Part shown: in pieces, positions 6,312 to 7,715 of the stretch
Position numbering within the stretch: the stretch's first letter is position 1
Layout of the letters: each line of letters begins with the position of its first letter
DNA from: Kiritimatiellia bacterium
Lineage (GTDB): Bacteria > Verrucomicrobiota > Kiritimatiellia > RFP12 > UBA1067
Direction: 5' to 3'
Assembly (NCBI GenBank): GCA_017508315.1
Contig: JAFVZE010000311.1
Location: 1 to 7,715 of the forward strand
Length of the DNA stretch: 7,715 nt
Made by a program: the position numbers and the translations under genes
Notes under the pieces: generated by a model
Database searches by the model: none
What the model was told of the DNA's origin: nothing
What the model saw: only the letters and a program-made list of their open reading frames with translations

Positions 6312-7715
6312 ATGAAACTGAAAATGCTGATCTCGGCCGCCGCGGTGAGCGCGACGGCGATGCTTTATTCCGCCACCACTCAGGATGAATGCACCGCGTA
6401 TCTGACGCAAAGCGATCCGGATGGAAAATCCAGTTTCAATACCTCGGTGCGGTGGAGTGACAATGCCGTTCCGGGACCAGGGTCTACCAATTACGTCGGA
6501 TCGGGTTTGATTATTCGGGATTCAGGCGGCAGCGGAGGAATTGACGTGCCCTATTTAGGAGATGTGCTTGCTCTTGCAGGTACGTTCAAGGGAATGGCAA
6601 GCGGAAGTTGTAAAATAATCTGGCCGGAACTTCGTATGCAGAACGGAGCTTCGTATGAATGGTCGAGTTTTTCCCATGTGTACGGCAAGGTAGTAATAGA
6701 ATCCGATAACGGCAATCCCGCGCAGTTCGTGATGTTCCACCCTGGAAACATTAATGCAACCATATTGGCGGCATCGTTCAGCGGCGGAGCGGATTCGTGT
6801 TTCCTTCTGAAACGCTCTTCGGGCAATCCTTTGGCGCAGCTTCCTGATTTGAAATGGCGCATACAGGGTGATTGGAGCAAATTTTACGGAACTTGCCGCG
6901 TGTGCGTGAAATCACAGATATTTTTCTATAACCAACAGCAGGAAATTCCCGGTACGATCATTGTCGAAGACGGAGGATACTGGTGGTTTAATTATGGTGA
7001 TGCGCAGATCACCGTTGGAACGCTTGAACTGAAGGACGGCGCAAATTACTGGGGGAAGTGTTCAACCGACGGGAGATCGGCAATTGCGATTGTCACCAAT
7101 AAACTGACTCTCGGTGCGGTAAATATCGATTTTTACAACAAATGGGAATATAATGATCAGTCAAAATCGTCTTTCCCCAGATGCGTCGATCCCGGCGCTC
7201 CGGTTGATATAGCGCTTTTCAAACTCACGGGCGCGGCGGCTGAAGACGTTCCCGATCTTACCAAGGTGACGATTCCCGATTTCCCTGACGCGAGCAAGTC
7301 CGGCGAGTTCCATCGTCATAAGGCGCTTGTCTGCAAAGATAATGGGGATGGCACCAAGACTATTTGTGCACGATACTACACCGACGATCCGGTTATAAAA
7401 ATGATCAAGGCGAACGGCTCATACAAAGAAACCGAATCTGCGTTCAATGCGACCGGAGATGCCGTCGCTCAATACTGGAGTCCGGCGCAAGTGCCGACAT
7501 CGGAGACTTCCGGCGATGTTTTTGCGGAAAAAAGCATAACCTGGACGGGCAACAATAATTATTCATTCCCGAACCTCATTTTTACCGTTGCCGCCGGTCA
7601 ATACGCATATATGCAATGTTTGGGTATAAAGGCAAAGAAAATCATATTTGCCGGAAGCGGCAGCATTCAGACGTACAGCCGAAGCTGCGTTTTGGATGCT
7701 CCGGTGGCGCTGTGC
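6312..7715 (+). CDS. Secreted, probable beta-solenoid surface protein, 5' part
   Basis: The frame from ATG6312 is open for 468 codons to the window edge with no stop, so the gene is longer than what is seen. Residues 1-22 are an export signal (MKLKMLISAAAVSATAMLYSA) with probable cleavage before TTQ. The next stretch (YLTQSDPDGKSSFNTSVRW, then SDNAVPGPGSTNYV) resembles the N-terminus of large secreted proteins of Verrucomicrobia and Lentisphaerae, where SSFN..GxW followed by DxxxPxxG introduces a beta-helix rich in Gly, Ser and Asn. The rest is short alternating strands separated by turns (for example ITVGTLELKDGANYW, LTLGAVNIDFYN), with a second similar entry at about 413-430 (SITWTGNNNYSFPNLIFT). 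No catalytic motif is recognisable. Twelve cysteines occur in 468 residues. Base composition is clearly lower in GC than in the preceding genes. A surface adhesin, glycan-binding or autotransporter-like role is inferred. It could also be a LamG-containing protein whose lectin domain lies beyond the edge. Confidence 0.5.
   Translation, partial: MKLKMLISAAAVSATAMLYSATTQDECTAYLTQSDPDGKSSFNTSVRWSDNAVPGPGSTNYVGSGLIIRDSGGSGGIDVPYLGDVLALAGTFKGMASGSCKIIWPELRMQNGASYEWSSFSHVYGKVVIESDNGNPAQFVMFHPGNINATILAASFSGGADSCFLLKRSSGNPLAQLPDLKWRIQGDWSKFYGTCRVCVKSQIFFYNQQQEIPGTIIVEDGGYWWFNYGDAQITVGTLELKDGANYWGKCSTDGRSAIAIVTNKLTLGAVNIDFYNKWEYNDQSKSSFPRCVDPGAPVDIALFKLTGAAAEDVPDLTKVTIPDFPDASKSGEFHRHKALVCKDNGDGTKTICARYYTDDPVIKMIKANGSYKETESAFNATGDAVAQYWSPAQVPTSETSGDVFAEKSITWTGNNNYSFPNLIFTVAAGQYAYMQCLGIKAKKIIFAGSGSIQTYSRSCVLDAPVALC

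Noticed and set aside
5468..6313. Antisense open frame of about 280 codons opposite the family 43 gene
   Set aside because: The sense strand encodes a clear family 43 protein; the antisense product is Arg/His/Pro-rich and lacks any family motif.
6551..6880. Antisense open frame inside the last gene
   Set aside because: The + strand frame from ATG6312 is open throughout with a signal peptide and a strong Shine-Dalgarno, so this is a shadow.
7364..7558. Small + strand open frame within the last gene
   Set aside because: It is out of frame with the long open gene and has no binding site or recognisable sequence.

Overview
The window looks like part of a GC-rich genome from the PVC group, most probably a Lentisphaerota (Victivallis-like) gut or environmental bacterium. 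This is an inference from style. It rests on tandem DUF4838 enzymes with C-terminal CBM9-like domains, a sulfatase-modifying-factor-like (SUMF1) protein, and a secreted repeat protein whose N-terminus resembles the large beta-solenoid surface proteins of Verrucomicrobia and Lentisphaerae. No marker gene is present to settle the taxonomy.

All five genes lie on the + strand with gaps of 11 to 35 bases, so they read as one transcription unit entering from the left and leaving on the right. In order they are: (1) the C-terminal 201 codons of a SUMF1/FGE-fold protein; (2) and (3) two paralogous secreted DUF4838 + CBM9-like proteins, a clear old tandem duplication covering about 4.5 kb; (4) a secreted family 43-type glycosidase resembling the exo-beta-1,3-galactanase branch; (5) the first 468 codons of a secreted, probably beta-solenoid protein that stays open to the window edge. 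The gaps hold Shine-Dalgarno-like sites but no visible promoter or terminator. There are no RNA genes, mobile elements or CRISPR arrays.

The genes probably form an extracytoplasmic glycan-degradation set. The family 43 enzyme would trim beta-galactosyl or arabinogalactan-like side chains. The DUF4838 pair would cut or bind a related host or plant glycan; as I recall, DUF4838 includes the founder of the GH163 endo-beta-N-acetylglucosaminidases. The solenoid protein would act at the cell surface. No SusC/SusD pair, transporter or regulator is visible, so this is not a Bacteroides-type PUL as seen here.

The points most worth following are the duplicated DUF4838 pair, which departs from what I remember as the family's central Glu/Cys motif; the SUMF1 protein, which lacks one of the two catalytic cysteines; the probable Gln pseudo-base in the family 43 enzyme; and the abrupt drop in GC with twelve cysteines in the last, truncated gene.
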